NCBI RefSeq assembly: GCF_000024545.1
Contig: NC_013947.1
Coordinates: 3,906,001-3,970,000 of the forward strand
Direction of reading: 5' to 3'
DNA: 64,000 bases
Source: Stackebrandtia nassauensis DSM 44728
Lineage (GTDB): Bacteria > Actinomycetota > Actinomycetes > Mycobacteriales > Micromonosporaceae
Shown: one piece after another, positions 26,599 to 34,983 of the stretch
How the letters are laid out: every line of letters begins with the position of its first letter
How positions within the stretch are numbered: position 1 is the stretch's first letter
Position numbers and translations under genes: made by a program
The notes under the pieces: model-generated
What the model was told of the DNA's origin: nothing
The model's database searches: none
The model's input: only the letters and a program-made list of their open reading frames with translations

Positions 26599-28235
26599 CG
26601 TGTCCCCCGGTTGTGTTTGCCGTTCAACAGGTCTTCGAGCTGTTTGGACAGTTGGCGCGCGACCGGCCCGGCCTCGGCCCCGTCGACCAGTTTGATCACG
26701 GCGCTGCGCAGGGACTGCCACACGTCGCCCATCTGGGGTATCGACGGCATCGGGTCTCCGGCGCGGAACGCCTCGTAGAACGCGCCGATCGCCGGGTCGA
26801 TGTCGCGACCGCGTTCCAGTGCGTCGCGTCGGGCCGGGACGTGGGGCCAGACCTCGTGCAGGGCGGTGGAGACTTCGGTGCGGGTGAGGTGGTCGACGAT
26901 GAGGTCTCGCGCGATGACCTTGTTGTGGCCGCATCGGGTGAGGAAGAAACCGTGTACGGAGACCATGGGGCGCACCGGGTCGACGCCGTCGAATGACGGG
27001 ACCGGGTCGACCGCGAGGTTCAGTCTGGCTTTCTGGGCGGCGAGCAGTACGCGCGAGGTGCCGATGAGGAATGGCGTCCGTCCACTGACGAACAGGTCGA
27101 TGGCCTCCTCGCGACCGATCCTCGGGGGCAGGTGCTGGTGTCCGGCCTGCCCCAGGTCGCGGAAGCGGTCGAGGGCGACTCGGGTTGCGGTGGAAAGGAT
27201 CTCCAGTTTGCCGGTGTCCAGGCCACCGTCCGCGCGTCGGCCGAAGACCGCGCCGCCGGCGGCCAGCAGCACGGCATAGGTGTAGTAGGGGCTGGGGACC
27301 TGCATCACGAACGGCAGTTCGGTGGTTCCGGTGCGGCGGACCGCTTCGCCCTTGTGGAGCATGTCCTCGAAGGACGATGGGGCTTCGGCTACGAGATCGG
27401 TGTTGCGCAGCAGTACCGGGGCGTCGAACGCGTAGGGGATGCCGTACAGCTCGCCGTGGTAGGTCATCGCTTCCAGGGACAGCGCGTCGAAGGCCGCGCG
27501 GTGTTGTGGCGACAGCGTCAGCGGTTCGATGAGTTGCTGTTCGACCAGGCCGCCGATCCAGTCGTGCGGTCCGACGACGATGTCGGGTGCCGCGGTGGCG
27601 TCGTCGGCGTCGAGCAGTGCGCGGCGGAGGTCTTCGATGTCGCCGGTGCGGGCGTGGATCTCGACGCCGTGGGAGGCGAGGAAGTCCGAGAAGAACCGTC
27701 GCAGGGCGTTGATGCGCGACTCGTCCCCCCACACCACGACCGCCGGTCCGAGTTCGTGGAGGCGGCCCTGTTTGTCGCGGATCCATCGCTGTCCCCGCGA
27801 GTCGGTGAAGGTCACCTCGACACGGAAGTCGGCGGGTTTGGAGGCGCTCAACGGACTCGGGTGGAACACCGGTTCCGCCGCCGGGGGTATCACCACCATG
27901 TCGAACCGTTCGCTGACGTTGGGATCGCGGACGTCGAGCACCGAGAATCCGGCGTTGTACACCGGTGTCTCGGAGGCGTTGCGGACGAACACGCCCCAGC
28001 CCGGTTGTGACTGTTGGCCGCCGTCGGGCGAGTAGCCCCACCACGCCGACACCAGTGCCGCCTGGTCGCGCCGCTCCAGCGCGTCCTGTTTCGCGCGCAG
28101 TGCGGCGTTGGCCTGGTCGCGGGCGGACTCGATCTTGTACACGTTTCTGGCGGCCACGGCGGCGATCGCGGCGAACAGCAGGGCGGCCGCCGACGAGATC
28201 GACGACAACCAGTCGGGGAGGCTGGTCAGGTTCAC
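26595..28235 (-). CDS. membrane-anchored solute-binding-protein-like protein
   Basis: This 546-residue protein has one N-terminal membrane helix (about 14-31, ISSAAALLFAAIAAVAA) rather than a lipobox. A charged helical stretch (35-60) and a small beta-rich module (about 75-165, with GWGVFVRNASETPVYNAGF) follow. Then comes a maltose-type extracellular solute-binding domain (about 170-535; APDIVVGPHDWIGGLVEQQLIEPL, YGIPYAFDAPVLLRNTDL, PSIPQMGDVWQSL). The positive charges after the helix suggest that the domain faces the cytoplasm, although topology is uncertain. No permease or ATPase for it is encoded nearby. Coupling to the GH13 gene suggests a role in sensing alpha-glucans. Confidence 0.82.
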   Translation of the reverse strand: MNLTSLPDWLSSISSAAALLFAAIAAVAARNVYKIESARDQANAALRAKQDALERRDQAALVSAWWGYSPDGGQQSQPGWGVFVRNASETPVYNAGFSVLDVRDPNVSERFDMVVIPPAAEPVFHPSPLSASKPADFRVEVTFTDSRGQRWIRDKQGRLHELGPAVVVWGDESRINALRRFFSDFLASHGVEIHARTGDIEDLRRALLDADDATAAPDIVVGPHDWIGGLVEQQLIEPLTLSPQHRAAFDALSLEAMTYHGELYGIPYAFDAPVLLRNTDLVAEAPSSFEDMLHKGEAVRRTGTTELPFVMQVPSPYYTYAVLLAAGGAVFGRRADGGLDTGKLEILSTATRVALDRFRDLGQAGHQHLPPRIGREEAIDLFVSGRTPFLIGTSRVLLAAQKARLNLAVDPVPSFDGVDPVRPMVSVHGFFLTRCGHNKVIARDLIVDHLTRTEVSTALHEVWPHVPARRDALERGRDIDPAIGAFYEAFRAGDPMPSIPQMGDVWQSLRSAVIKLVDGAEAGPVARQLSKQLEDLLNGKHNRGTR

Positions 28236-28269
28236 GGGTCCAGACTACGAATCCAGTTCGCCCGGCGGG

Positions 28270-29067
28270 TCAGGCCAGTGGTTGTCCGTCGACTTCGACG
28301 CGGAGTCGGTCGTGGAGGAAGCACGCGTGGCCCAGGACGGGGATCGCGTCGTTCAGCGGGTTTTCGTAGCACCATGCGACGTCGGGGATGAGTTCATCGC
28401 CCAGGCGCAGCGACCAGTAGGTCGATCGTCCCTTGTAGGGACAGTAGGTGCGGGTCTCGCTGTGTTCCAGCATGTCGCTTCGGATGTCTTCCCACGGCAG
28501 GTAGTAGCGGTTGGGCAGACCCGTTTCCGACAGGATCTTGGGGTTGTGGGTTTCGGCGATGACCGCGTCGTCGATCAGGACCCGTACCGATCGGCTGCTG
28601 GGTACGACCTCCACTCTGGTGAACGGGTCGCGCAGGTGACCGAAGACCTCTTCGTCCTCGTCGTGCCAGGAGTCCATGGCCTTCCAGTAGAACGCCCGGT
28701 ATCCGGTCAGCCAGGTGGCGGCCTCGTTGGGGGTCGGGTACGCCCATACCGCGTTCTCGGCGGTGCGGTCGTCGACCGAGACTGACCAGTATGAGGCGTC
28801 CCCTTTGAACGGACAGTGGGTACTGTGGTCGGTGGGGGTGAGCAGCGCGGTGTTGATGTCGGTTTCGGGGACGTAGAGCTGTGGCAGCAGCGCGCTTTCG
28901 TACAGCAGTGTCCCGGCTCGGGTGTCCAGGACGGTTTGGCCCGCGAATGTGGCGCGCACGCGGCGCGGGAAATCGATCATCATCAGCTTGTGTGCCGGAC
29001 CGTCGATCGTGTAGTTGACCCGTTGCGGTGGGTGCATGGACAGTGGTCCGCCTCCGATGGTGAGCAC
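28270..29067 (-). CDS. tandem DUF427 protein
   Basis: This 265-residue protein starts at GTG 29067 with GGGAGG upstream. It holds two copies of the DUF427 fold: first the region VRATFAGQTVLDTRAGTLLYES, then YVPETDIN, then CPFKGDASYWSV; later VRVLIDDAVIAETHNPKIL, then YYLPWEDIRSDML, then CPYKGRSTYWSL. The CP(F/Y)KG motif is repeated with precise spacing. The family is widespread in actinobacteria and of unknown function; it is probably cytosolic. It sits between the LacI gene and the solute-binding-like gene on the same strand. Confidence 0.87.
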   Translation of the reverse strand: MLTIGGGPLSMHPPQRVNYTIDGPAHKLMMIDFPRRVRATFAGQTVLDTRAGTLLYESALLPQLYVPETDINTALLTPTDHSTHCPFKGDASYWSVSVDDRTAENAVWAYPTPNEAATWLTGYRAFYWKAMDSWHDEDEEVFGHLRDPFTRVEVVPSSRSVRVLIDDAVIAETHNPKILSETGLPNRYYLPWEDIRSDMLEHSETRTYCPYKGRSTYWSLRLGDELIPDVAWCYENPLNDAIPVLGHACFLHDRLRVEVDGQPLA

Positions 29068-29109
29068 GGCACCTCCCTGGGTTCGACGTGGTGTGCCACC
29101 CACCGTATT

Positions 29110-30123
29110 TCATGGGCTCGCCGTCGATGCCCGTTTCACCAGGGCGGGCTGGTAGACGACCTGGCGGGGTGTGAAGTCGCCTGAGCCCTCGGCTTCGGCC
29201 AACAGGAGTTCGATGCCGGTTTCGCCGATGCGGCGGGCCGGTTGGCGGATGGAGGTCAGTGGGACGATCGCGGCCTGGGCGAAGTCGATGTCGTCGTAGC
29301 CGACGAGCATGAGGTCGTCGGGGACGCGCAGGCCGCCGTTGACGATCAGGCCCTGTAGTACGCCGAACGCGAGCAGGTCGTTGGCGGCGAACACCGCGTC
29401 GGGGCGGTCGGCGGCCTCGCGGGTGGCCAGGCGGGCTGCGGCGTCGAGTCCGGCCGGGACGGTCAGTTCGCGGGTCTCGATGACCTCGAAGGCGACTCCA
29501 CTGTGTTCCGAGACTGCCTTGCGGGCTCCTTCGAGCCGGTCGGTGACCTGGCGGATGTTCATGGGGCCGCCGACGAAGGCGATGTGGCGGCGTCCCTGTT
29601 CGATCAGGTGCGCCACGGCGAGTTCGCCGCCCGCGACGTCGTTGACCGAGACGCTGGAGACGCTGGTGTCGGACAGGGCGCGGTCGACCAGGACCACCGG
29701 GATTCCCCGGGAGCGCAGTCGTTCGACGGCGGGCCAGGCTTCGACGACCGGGGACAGCAGGACGCCGCGCACGCGCTGTTCTTCGAAGAGTTCGACCTGG
29801 GTCTTCTCGCGGTCGGGGTGTTCGCGGCTGTCGGAGACCAGGACGGTCAGTCCGGCCTCGACGGCCTTGTCCTCGGCGCCGCGGATGAGTTCGCCGAAGA
29901 ACGGGTTGCCCACGTCCAGGACGATGAGGCCGATGCTGCGGCTGTGTCCGGCGCGCAGTTGCCGGGCGGCGCCGTTGCGGACGTAGCCGAGTTGGTCGAC
30001 GGCGCGCTGGACCCGGTCGATGGTGGCCGCTGAGACTCGTTCGGGGTTGTTGAGGACATTGGACACCGTTCCGGCGGACACGCCCGCCAGCGCGGCGACG
30101 TCTTTGACACTGACTACGCCCAC
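29110..30123 (-). CDS. LacI-family regulator of the rhamnose locus
   Basis: This 337-residue protein starts at GTG 30123, nine bases after GGAAGGACA. The N-terminal LacI HTH (VKDVAALAGVSAGTVSNVLNN) is followed by a periplasmic-binding-fold effector domain (GLIVLDVGNPFFGELIRGAEDKA; VFAANDLLAFGVLQGL). The gene is divergent from the rhamnose transport/catabolic operon, so it is probably its repressor, relieved by rhamnose or a pathway intermediate. A longer version from ATG 30183 is possible, but that ATG lies inside a candidate operator and adds no domain. Confidence 0.9.
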   Translation of the reverse strand: MGVVSVKDVAALAGVSAGTVSNVLNNPERVSAATIDRVQRAVDQLGYVRNGAARQLRAGHSRSIGLIVLDVGNPFFGELIRGAEDKAVEAGLTVLVSDSREHPDREKTQVELFEEQRVRGVLLSPVVEAWPAVERLRSRGIPVVLVDRALSDTSVSSVSVNDVAGGELAVAHLIEQGRRHIAFVGGPMNIRQVTDRLEGARKAVSEHSGVAFEVIETRELTVPAGLDAAARLATREAADRPDAVFAANDLLAFGVLQGLIVNGGLRVPDDLMLVGYDDIDFAQAAIVPLTSIRQPARRIGETGIELLLAEAEGSGDFTPRQVVYQPALVKRASTASP

Positions 30124-30170
30124 TGCCGGATGTCCTTCCTGGTGGTGGCCGGTCGCGAACGACGGCTTGT

Positions 30171-30184
30171 TGTAACGATTCATT
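30171..30184. promoter_or_regulatory. candidate operator, LacI-type site 1
   Basis: TGTAACGATTCATT is CG-centred, and its right half ATTCAT matches the second site at 30271. It lies 48 bases upstream of the chosen regulator start and could serve autoregulation. Confidence 0.45.
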
Positions 30185-30224
30185 CATGCTAACCCGATGG
30201 GATCGTGAAGATTCTTCGCAGGTA

Positions 30225-30254
30225 TTGACAGGTATGAGTGGGCTGTCGTAGCCT
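30225..30254 (+). promoter_or_regulatory. promoter of the rhamnose operon
   Basis: TTGACA (30225-30230) and TAGCCT (30249-30254) with 18-base spacing form a good sigma-70-type promoter. The predicted start of transcription is near 30261, about 45 bases ahead of the ATPase gene. Confidence 0.6.
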
Positions 30255-30270
30255 ACCGGACATGCGATGG

Positions 30271-30284
30271 TTAAATCGATTCAA
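30271..30284. promoter_or_regulatory. candidate operator, LacI-type site 2
   Basis: TTAAATCGATTCAA is a nearly perfect CG-centred palindrome just downstream of the predicted transcription start. This is a classic roadblock position for a LacI-family repressor. It shares the CGATTCA half-site with the site at 30171. Confidence 0.6.
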
Positions 30285-30304
30285 TTCGTAGGTGGAGCCC
30301 GTCC

Positions 30305-31837
30305 ATGACCACACGACCACCCGGTGACCCCCACGACGAACCGCCACTGCTCGAGCTGCGCGACGTGTCGAAGACCTTCGGTTCCATCGTGGCCCTGAAG
30401 TCGGCGCGGCTGCGGGTCGAGCGCGGCTCGATCCACGCGCTGGTCGGCGAGAACGGCGCGGGCAAGTCCACTCTGGTCAAGATCGTCGCGGGTCTCCACC
30501 AGCGCGACGACGGGTCGTTCCGGCTGGACGGTGAGGCGGTCGACTTCTCCTCCACCGCGCAGTCCAAGGCCGCGGGCATCGCGGTCATCTACCAGGAACC
30601 CACGTTGTTTCCCGACCTGAGCGTCATGGAGAACATCTTCATGGGGCGGCAGCCGTTGACCCGGTGGCGACGCGTCGACCGCGCGGCCATGCGGCGCCGC
30701 ACTCGGGATCTGTTTCAGCGCCTGGGTGTGGCGATCGACCCGGACCGGCCCGCGATGGGGTTGTCGATCGCCGATCAGCAGATCATCGAGATCGCCAAGG
30801 CGATCTCCCTGGACGCCCGGCTGTTGATCATGGACGAGCCGACCGCCGCGCTCAGTGGGATCGAAGTGGACAGACTGTTCACGATCGCGCGGGCGCTGCG
30901 CGACGAGGGCCGCGGCCTGGTGTTCATCTCGCATCGCTTCAACGAGATCTTCGACCTGTGTGACCGGATCACCGTCATGCGGGACGGATCGTATGTGGCC
31001 ACGCATGACGCGGCCGACGTCACCGCCGCCGAGGTCGTGAACCTGATGGTCGGGCGGCCGGTGGAGACGCTGTACCCCAAGACCGAGGGCGGCGACGTCG
31101 GCGAGGTCGTGCTGCGGGTCGATGGGCTGTCTCGGCGCGGCACCTTCACCGACGTGTCGCTGACCGTGCGCTCCGGCGAGATCGTCGGGATGGCGGGGCT
31201 GGTGGGCGCGGGCCGCAGCGAGGTCGCGCGGGCGGTGTTCGGCGTCGACGACTACGACTCCGGTGCCGTGACCGTCGCCGGAACACCGTTGCGGCGCGGC
31301 AATCCGCGGGCCGCGATCCGGGCGGGGTTGGCGTTCGTGCCCGAGGACCGGCGCCGCGAGGGGCTGCTGGTGGAGGAGTCGGTGGGGCGCAACATCGCGC
31401 TGGTGCTGCGGCGCAAGCTGGCCAACTGGGGCCTGATCCGGCGTCGCGACGAGGACGCGCTGGCGGCGGGCTGGGCCCGCACGCTTCAGATCACCGCCCG
31501 CGACCTGGACGTGGCGGCGGGGACGCTGTCGGGTGGCAACCAGCAGAAGGCGGTCATCGCCAAGTGGATGGCCACCGATCCCCGGGTGCTCATCATCGAC
31601 GAACCCACCCGGGGCATCGACGTGGGTACGAAAACCGAGGTGCATCGTCTGCTGGACGAACTCGCCGGACGGGGGCTGGCGATCCTGATGATCTCCAGCG
31701 ACCTTCCCGAGATCCTGGGCATGAGCGACCGGGTCTACGTCATGAGCGAGGGCCGGATCACCCGCGAGCTGGCGCGCGACGAGGCCACCGGCGAGGCCGT
31801 CATGACCGCCGCGACCACATTGGAGGCGGTCCGGTGA
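30305..31837 (+). CDS. rhaT: rhamnose ABC importer, ATP-binding protein
   Basis: This 510-residue protein has two ABC domains, as in RbsA-like sugar importers. The first domain has Walker A GENGAGKST (about 53-61) and Walker B LLIMDEPTAALS. The second has the ordinary LSGGNQQKAVIAKW signature and VLIIDEPTRGID; its first ATP loop is degenerate (AGLVGAGRSEV), as is normal for this family. It powers the two permeases encoded next, with GTGA overlap. The rhamnose assignment comes from the operon, not from the protein alone. Confidence 0.92.
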   Translation: MTTRPPGDPHDEPPLLELRDVSKTFGSIVALKSARLRVERGSIHALVGENGAGKSTLVKIVAGLHQRDDGSFRLDGEAVDFSSTAQSKAAGIAVIYQEPTLFPDLSVMENIFMGRQPLTRWRRVDRAAMRRRTRDLFQRLGVAIDPDRPAMGLSIADQQIIEIAKAISLDARLLIMDEPTAALSGIEVDRLFTIARALRDEGRGLVFISHRFNEIFDLCDRITVMRDGSYVATHDAADVTAAEVVNLMVGRPVETLYPKTEGGDVGEVVLRVDGLSRRGTFTDVSLTVRSGEIVGMAGLVGAGRSEVARAVFGVDDYDSGAVTVAGTPLRRGNPRAAIRAGLAFVPEDRRREGLLVEESVGRNIALVLRRKLANWGLIRRRDEDALAAGWARTLQITARDLDVAAGTLSGGNQQKAVIAKWMATDPRVLIIDEPTRGIDVGTKTEVHRLLDELAGRGLAILMISSDLPEILGMSDRVYVMSEGRITRELARDEATGEAVMTAATTLEAVR

Positions 31838-32853
31838 GTGGCGTGTCGACGCTGCTGCGGCGGCGCGAGTTCGGTGTCGTCGTGGCGATCGGGGTCCTGA
31901 TCGCCGTGACCACGGTGATCAGTCCCAGTTTCGCCACCGGTACCGACGGATTCCGCAACCTGCTGTTGACGCCGTCACTGTTGATGATCCTGGCCGTGGC
32001 GCAAGGGATCGTCATCATCACCAAGAACATCGACCTGTCGGTCAGCGCGGTGCTCGGACTGACCGCATACGCCACCGGCCGCATGTTCGTCGACCTGCCA
32101 GGCCTGCCGATCCCGGTGGTCATCCTGCTCGGCGTCGGCCTGGGAACGCTGTTGGGTGCCGTGAACGGAACGCTGGTGAGCCTCGGCAGGGTTCCCTCGC
32201 TGGTGATCACACTGGGGACGCTGTACGCGTTCCGGGGCATCGACATCGCCTGGGCGGGCGGGGATCGCGTCAACGCCGGGGAACTGCCCCGGGAGTTCAC
32301 CACCATGGGAACCCAGACGGTGCTGGGCGTGCCGGTGCTGTTCGTCGTCGCCGTCGCGGTACTGGCGGTCGTCGCCTACGTCCTGGGCCAGACCCGTTCG
32401 GGCCGGGAGCTGTACGCGATCGGTTCCGACGACGCGGCGGCGGTGCTGTACGGGCTGCGGGTGCGACGACGGGTGTTCTTCGGGTTCCTGGCCTCGGGGA
32501 CGCTGGCCGGACTGGCCGGGGTCCTGTTCGCCGCCCGCTACGCCTCGGTCAGCTCGAACGCCGGTACCGGAATGGAACTGGAGGCGGTGGCCGCCGCCGT
32601 CCTGGGTGGAGTGGCCATTGTGGGCGGCACGGGTACGGTGCTGGGCGCCGTGCTGGGCGCGGTCCTGCTGACCACGATCAGCCGGGCGCTGCCGACTCTG
32701 GGGATCGGCGAGTTCTGGCAGCAGGCGGTGCTGGGCGCGCTCATCATCGGCGCGATCCTGCTGGACCGGGTGATCGCCGCCCGCCAGGCCCGACGGCTGC
32801 GATCCTCGCACGCGTCGATCGCCGTCGCCCCGGCGAAGGAGGCGGTGACATGA
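31834..32853 (+). CDS. rhaP: rhamnose ABC importer, permease 1
   Basis: This 339-residue RbsC/AraH-type permease has about 9-10 membrane helices. It starts at GTG 31834, overlapping the ATPase stop. Family signatures include NIDLSVSAVLGL, the PSLVITLGTLYAFRGI region and a GSDDAAAVLYGL segment in the cytoplasmic coupling loop. It forms the channel with the next permease and starts a tight ATGA-coupled cluster. Confidence 0.9.
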   Translation: MSGVSTLLRRREFGVVVAIGVLIAVTTVISPSFATGTDGFRNLLLTPSLLMILAVAQGIVIITKNIDLSVSAVLGLTAYATGRMFVDLPGLPIPVVILLGVGLGTLLGAVNGTLVSLGRVPSLVITLGTLYAFRGIDIAWAGGDRVNAGELPREFTTMGTQTVLGVPVLFVVAVAVLAVVAYVLGQTRSGRELYAIGSDDAAAVLYGLRVRRRVFFGFLASGTLAGLAGVLFAARYASVSSNAGTGMELEAVAAAVLGGVAIVGGTGTVLGAVLGAVLLTTISRALPTLGIGEFWQQAVLGALIIGAILLDRVIAARQARRLRSSHASIAVAPAKEAVT

Positions 32854-33908
32854 CCACCACCCTCGACCCCGTCCGCCAGACCCCGAAGCCGCGTCCGGCC
32901 GCGCAGCGGTGGCGCTCGCTCCTTTTGGGACGCGATGCCGCCGTGATCGGTCTGGTCGCGCTCGTGTGGATCGCCGGTTCGGTGTTCGTCGACAACTTCG
33001 GCAAACCCAACACCGTCTACTTTCTGCTGTTGGACGCGCTGCCGATCCTGCTCATCGCGATGCCGATGACCATGGTCATCATCTCCGCCGAGATCGACCT
33101 GTCGGTGGCCAGCATGCTGGGTCTGTCCAGTGTCGTGGTCGGCGTCCTGTTCCAGGGCGGCTGGCCGATCTGGGCGGCGGTGGCGGTGGCACTGGCCGTC
33201 GGGCTGGTCGGCGGGGCCCTCAACGGGTTCCTGGTCGCGACGGTGGGGCTGCCGTCCCTGGCGGTCACGGTGGCGACGCTGGCCCTGTTCCGGGGCATCG
33301 CGGTGGGCTTGTTGGGTACCAAGGCCGTCACCGGTTTCCCCGACGAGCACAAGGATCTGGTCTCCGACCGGCTGTTCGGCCCGGGCACCGCGATTCCCGG
33401 GATCCTGCTGGTCTTCGTGGTGCTGGCGATCGGTTTCGGGGTGCTGCTGCACTTCACGCCGTTCGGGCGCGCCACCTACGCGGCCGGTATGAGCGCCCGC
33501 ACCTCGCGGTTCTCCGGCGTCAACGTCCCGGCCGTCAAGTTCTGGCTGTTCGTGGCCACCGGGTTCGTCTCGGCGCTGGCCGGCGTGTACTGGACGCTGC
33601 GCTACGACTCGGCGCGCGGCGACAACGCCGCCGGGTTCGAACTGGCGGTGGTGGCGGCGGTCCTGGTCGGGGGTGTGTCCATTTTCGGGGGTCGCGGCGC
33701 GATTCCCGGGGTCATCGCCGGGGCCCTGCTGATCGGTGAGCTGCGCGCGGTGCTGCGGCTGGCCGACGTGTCCGCCGACGCCATCAACATCGCCACCGGT
33801 GTCCTGCTCATCGTGTCGGTGATCGTGCCGCGGCTCGTCACCGGCCTGCACGGCCGGTGGCGGCGGGCGCGCCGTTCGGGCCTTGAGTCCACATCGTCTT
33901 CTGATTGA
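32850..33908 (+). CDS. rhaQ: rhamnose ABC importer, permease 2
   Basis: This 352-residue RbsC-type permease starts at ATG 32850, overlapping the previous stop by four bases. It has the paralogous signatures AEIDLSVASMLGLSSV and PSLAVTVATLALFRGIAVG. About 35 cytosolic residues precede the first helix. Two non-identical permeases with one double-ABC ATPase is the expected set-up for rhamnose importers of the Rhizobium RhaSTPQ type. Confidence 0.9.
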   Translation: MTTTLDPVRQTPKPRPAAQRWRSLLLGRDAAVIGLVALVWIAGSVFVDNFGKPNTVYFLLLDALPILLIAMPMTMVIISAEIDLSVASMLGLSSVVVGVLFQGGWPIWAAVAVALAVGLVGGALNGFLVATVGLPSLAVTVATLALFRGIAVGLLGTKAVTGFPDEHKDLVSDRLFGPGTAIPGILLVFVVLAIGFGVLLHFTPFGRATYAAGMSARTSRFSGVNVPAVKFWLFVATGFVSALAGVYWTLRYDSARGDNAAGFELAVVAAVLVGGVSIFGGRGAIPGVIAGALLIGELRAVLRLADVSADAINIATGVLLIVSVIVPRLVTGLHGRWRRARRSGLESTSSSD

Positions 33909-33932
33909 CCATTCCTCTCGAAAGGCACGACC

Positions 33933-34964
33933 ATGGCACTTCTCCACTCGCGAGGACGACGACTGGCCACCATCGCCGGTCTGGCCGTAACGCTGACGGT
34001 CGCCGCCGCCGGTTGTTCCGGCGGATCCGGTGACGACGGCGGTTATGACATCGCGTTCCTGCCCAAGAACCTCGGCAACCCGTACTTCGAGGCCTCCGAC
34101 AAGGCGGCCGAGAAGGCCGTGAAGGGATTCGGCGGCTCCTTCAAGGAGGTGGGCCCGTCCGAGGCCACCGCCGACGGACAGGTCACCTACATCAACACGC
34201 TCACCCAGCAGAGCGTCGGTGCCATCGTGTTGTCGGCCAACGACACCAGCGCCTTGTGCGACGCGCTGGACGAGGCCCGCGACGCCGGGATCAAAGTGGT
34301 CACATTCGACTCTGATGTGGACAAGGAATGCCGGGACGTGTACGTGTCGGCCTCCTCCCCCAAGCTCATCGCCCGCAACCAGATCGACCTGATCGCCGAC
34401 CAGGTCGGCGGCAAGGGTGAGATCGCGATCCTGTCGGCCACCGCCAACGCGACCAACCAGAACGCCTGGATCGACGAGATGAAGCCGTACCTCAAGTCGG
34501 AGTATCCGGACATGAAGCTGGTCGACGTGGTCTACGGTGACGACGACGACCAGACCTCCTACGACAAGACCGAGGCGTTGCTGTCCAGCCATCCCGACCT
34601 GGCGGGGATCGTCTCGCCCACGACGGTCGGCGTCGCGGCCGCCGCCCGGTATCTGTCCACCTCGGAGTTCAAGGGCAAGGTGGCGCTCACCGGCCTGGGG
34701 ACCCCCAACGACATGCGCGAGTACGTCGACAACGGCACCGTGACCTCGTTCGCGCTGTGGAACCCCGAGGACCTGGGCATTCTCGCGTCCTACACCGCCA
34801 AGGCGCTTCTCGACGAGGACATCACCGGCAAGAAGGGCGACACCTTCTCCGCCAAGGGACTCAGCAGCGACACCACGAAGTTCACAGTGGGCTCCGACGG
34901 CGTCATCACGCTGGGAGAACCGTTCGTCTTCGACAAGGACAACATCGACGACTTCGACTTCTAG
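33933..34964 (+). CDS. rhaS: rhamnose-binding lipoprotein
   Basis: This 343-residue binding protein has a lipoprotein signal (lipobox AAGC, Cys28). The mature part is a type I sugar-binding fold: DIAFLPKNLGNPYFEASDKAAEKA, VGAIVLSANDTSALCDAL, VTFDSDVDKECRDVYV and VTSFALWNPEDLG. It captures the sugar at the outer membrane face and delivers it to the two permeases. The gene follows 24 bases after the second permease, with AAAGG upstream of the ATG. Confidence 0.92.
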   Translation: MALLHSRGRRLATIAGLAVTLTVAAAGCSGGSGDDGGYDIAFLPKNLGNPYFEASDKAAEKAVKGFGGSFKEVGPSEATADGQVTYINTLTQQSVGAIVLSANDTSALCDALDEARDAGIKVVTFDSDVDKECRDVYVSASSPKLIARNQIDLIADQVGGKGEIAILSATANATNQNAWIDEMKPYLKSEYPDMKLVDVVYGDDDDQTSYDKTEALLSSHPDLAGIVSPTTVGVAAAARYLSTSEFKGKVALTGLGTPNDMREYVDNGTVTSFALWNPEDLGILASYTAKALLDEDITGKKGDTFSAKGLSSDTTKFTVGSDGVITLGEPFVFDKDNIDDFDF

Positions 34965-34983
34965 GACCACGATAGGAATCCAC

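Noticed and set aside
30123..30183. Longer LacI start at ATG 30183
   Set aside because: The extra residues carry no domain, the ATG lies in a candidate operator, and GTG 30123 has a properly spaced ribosome site.
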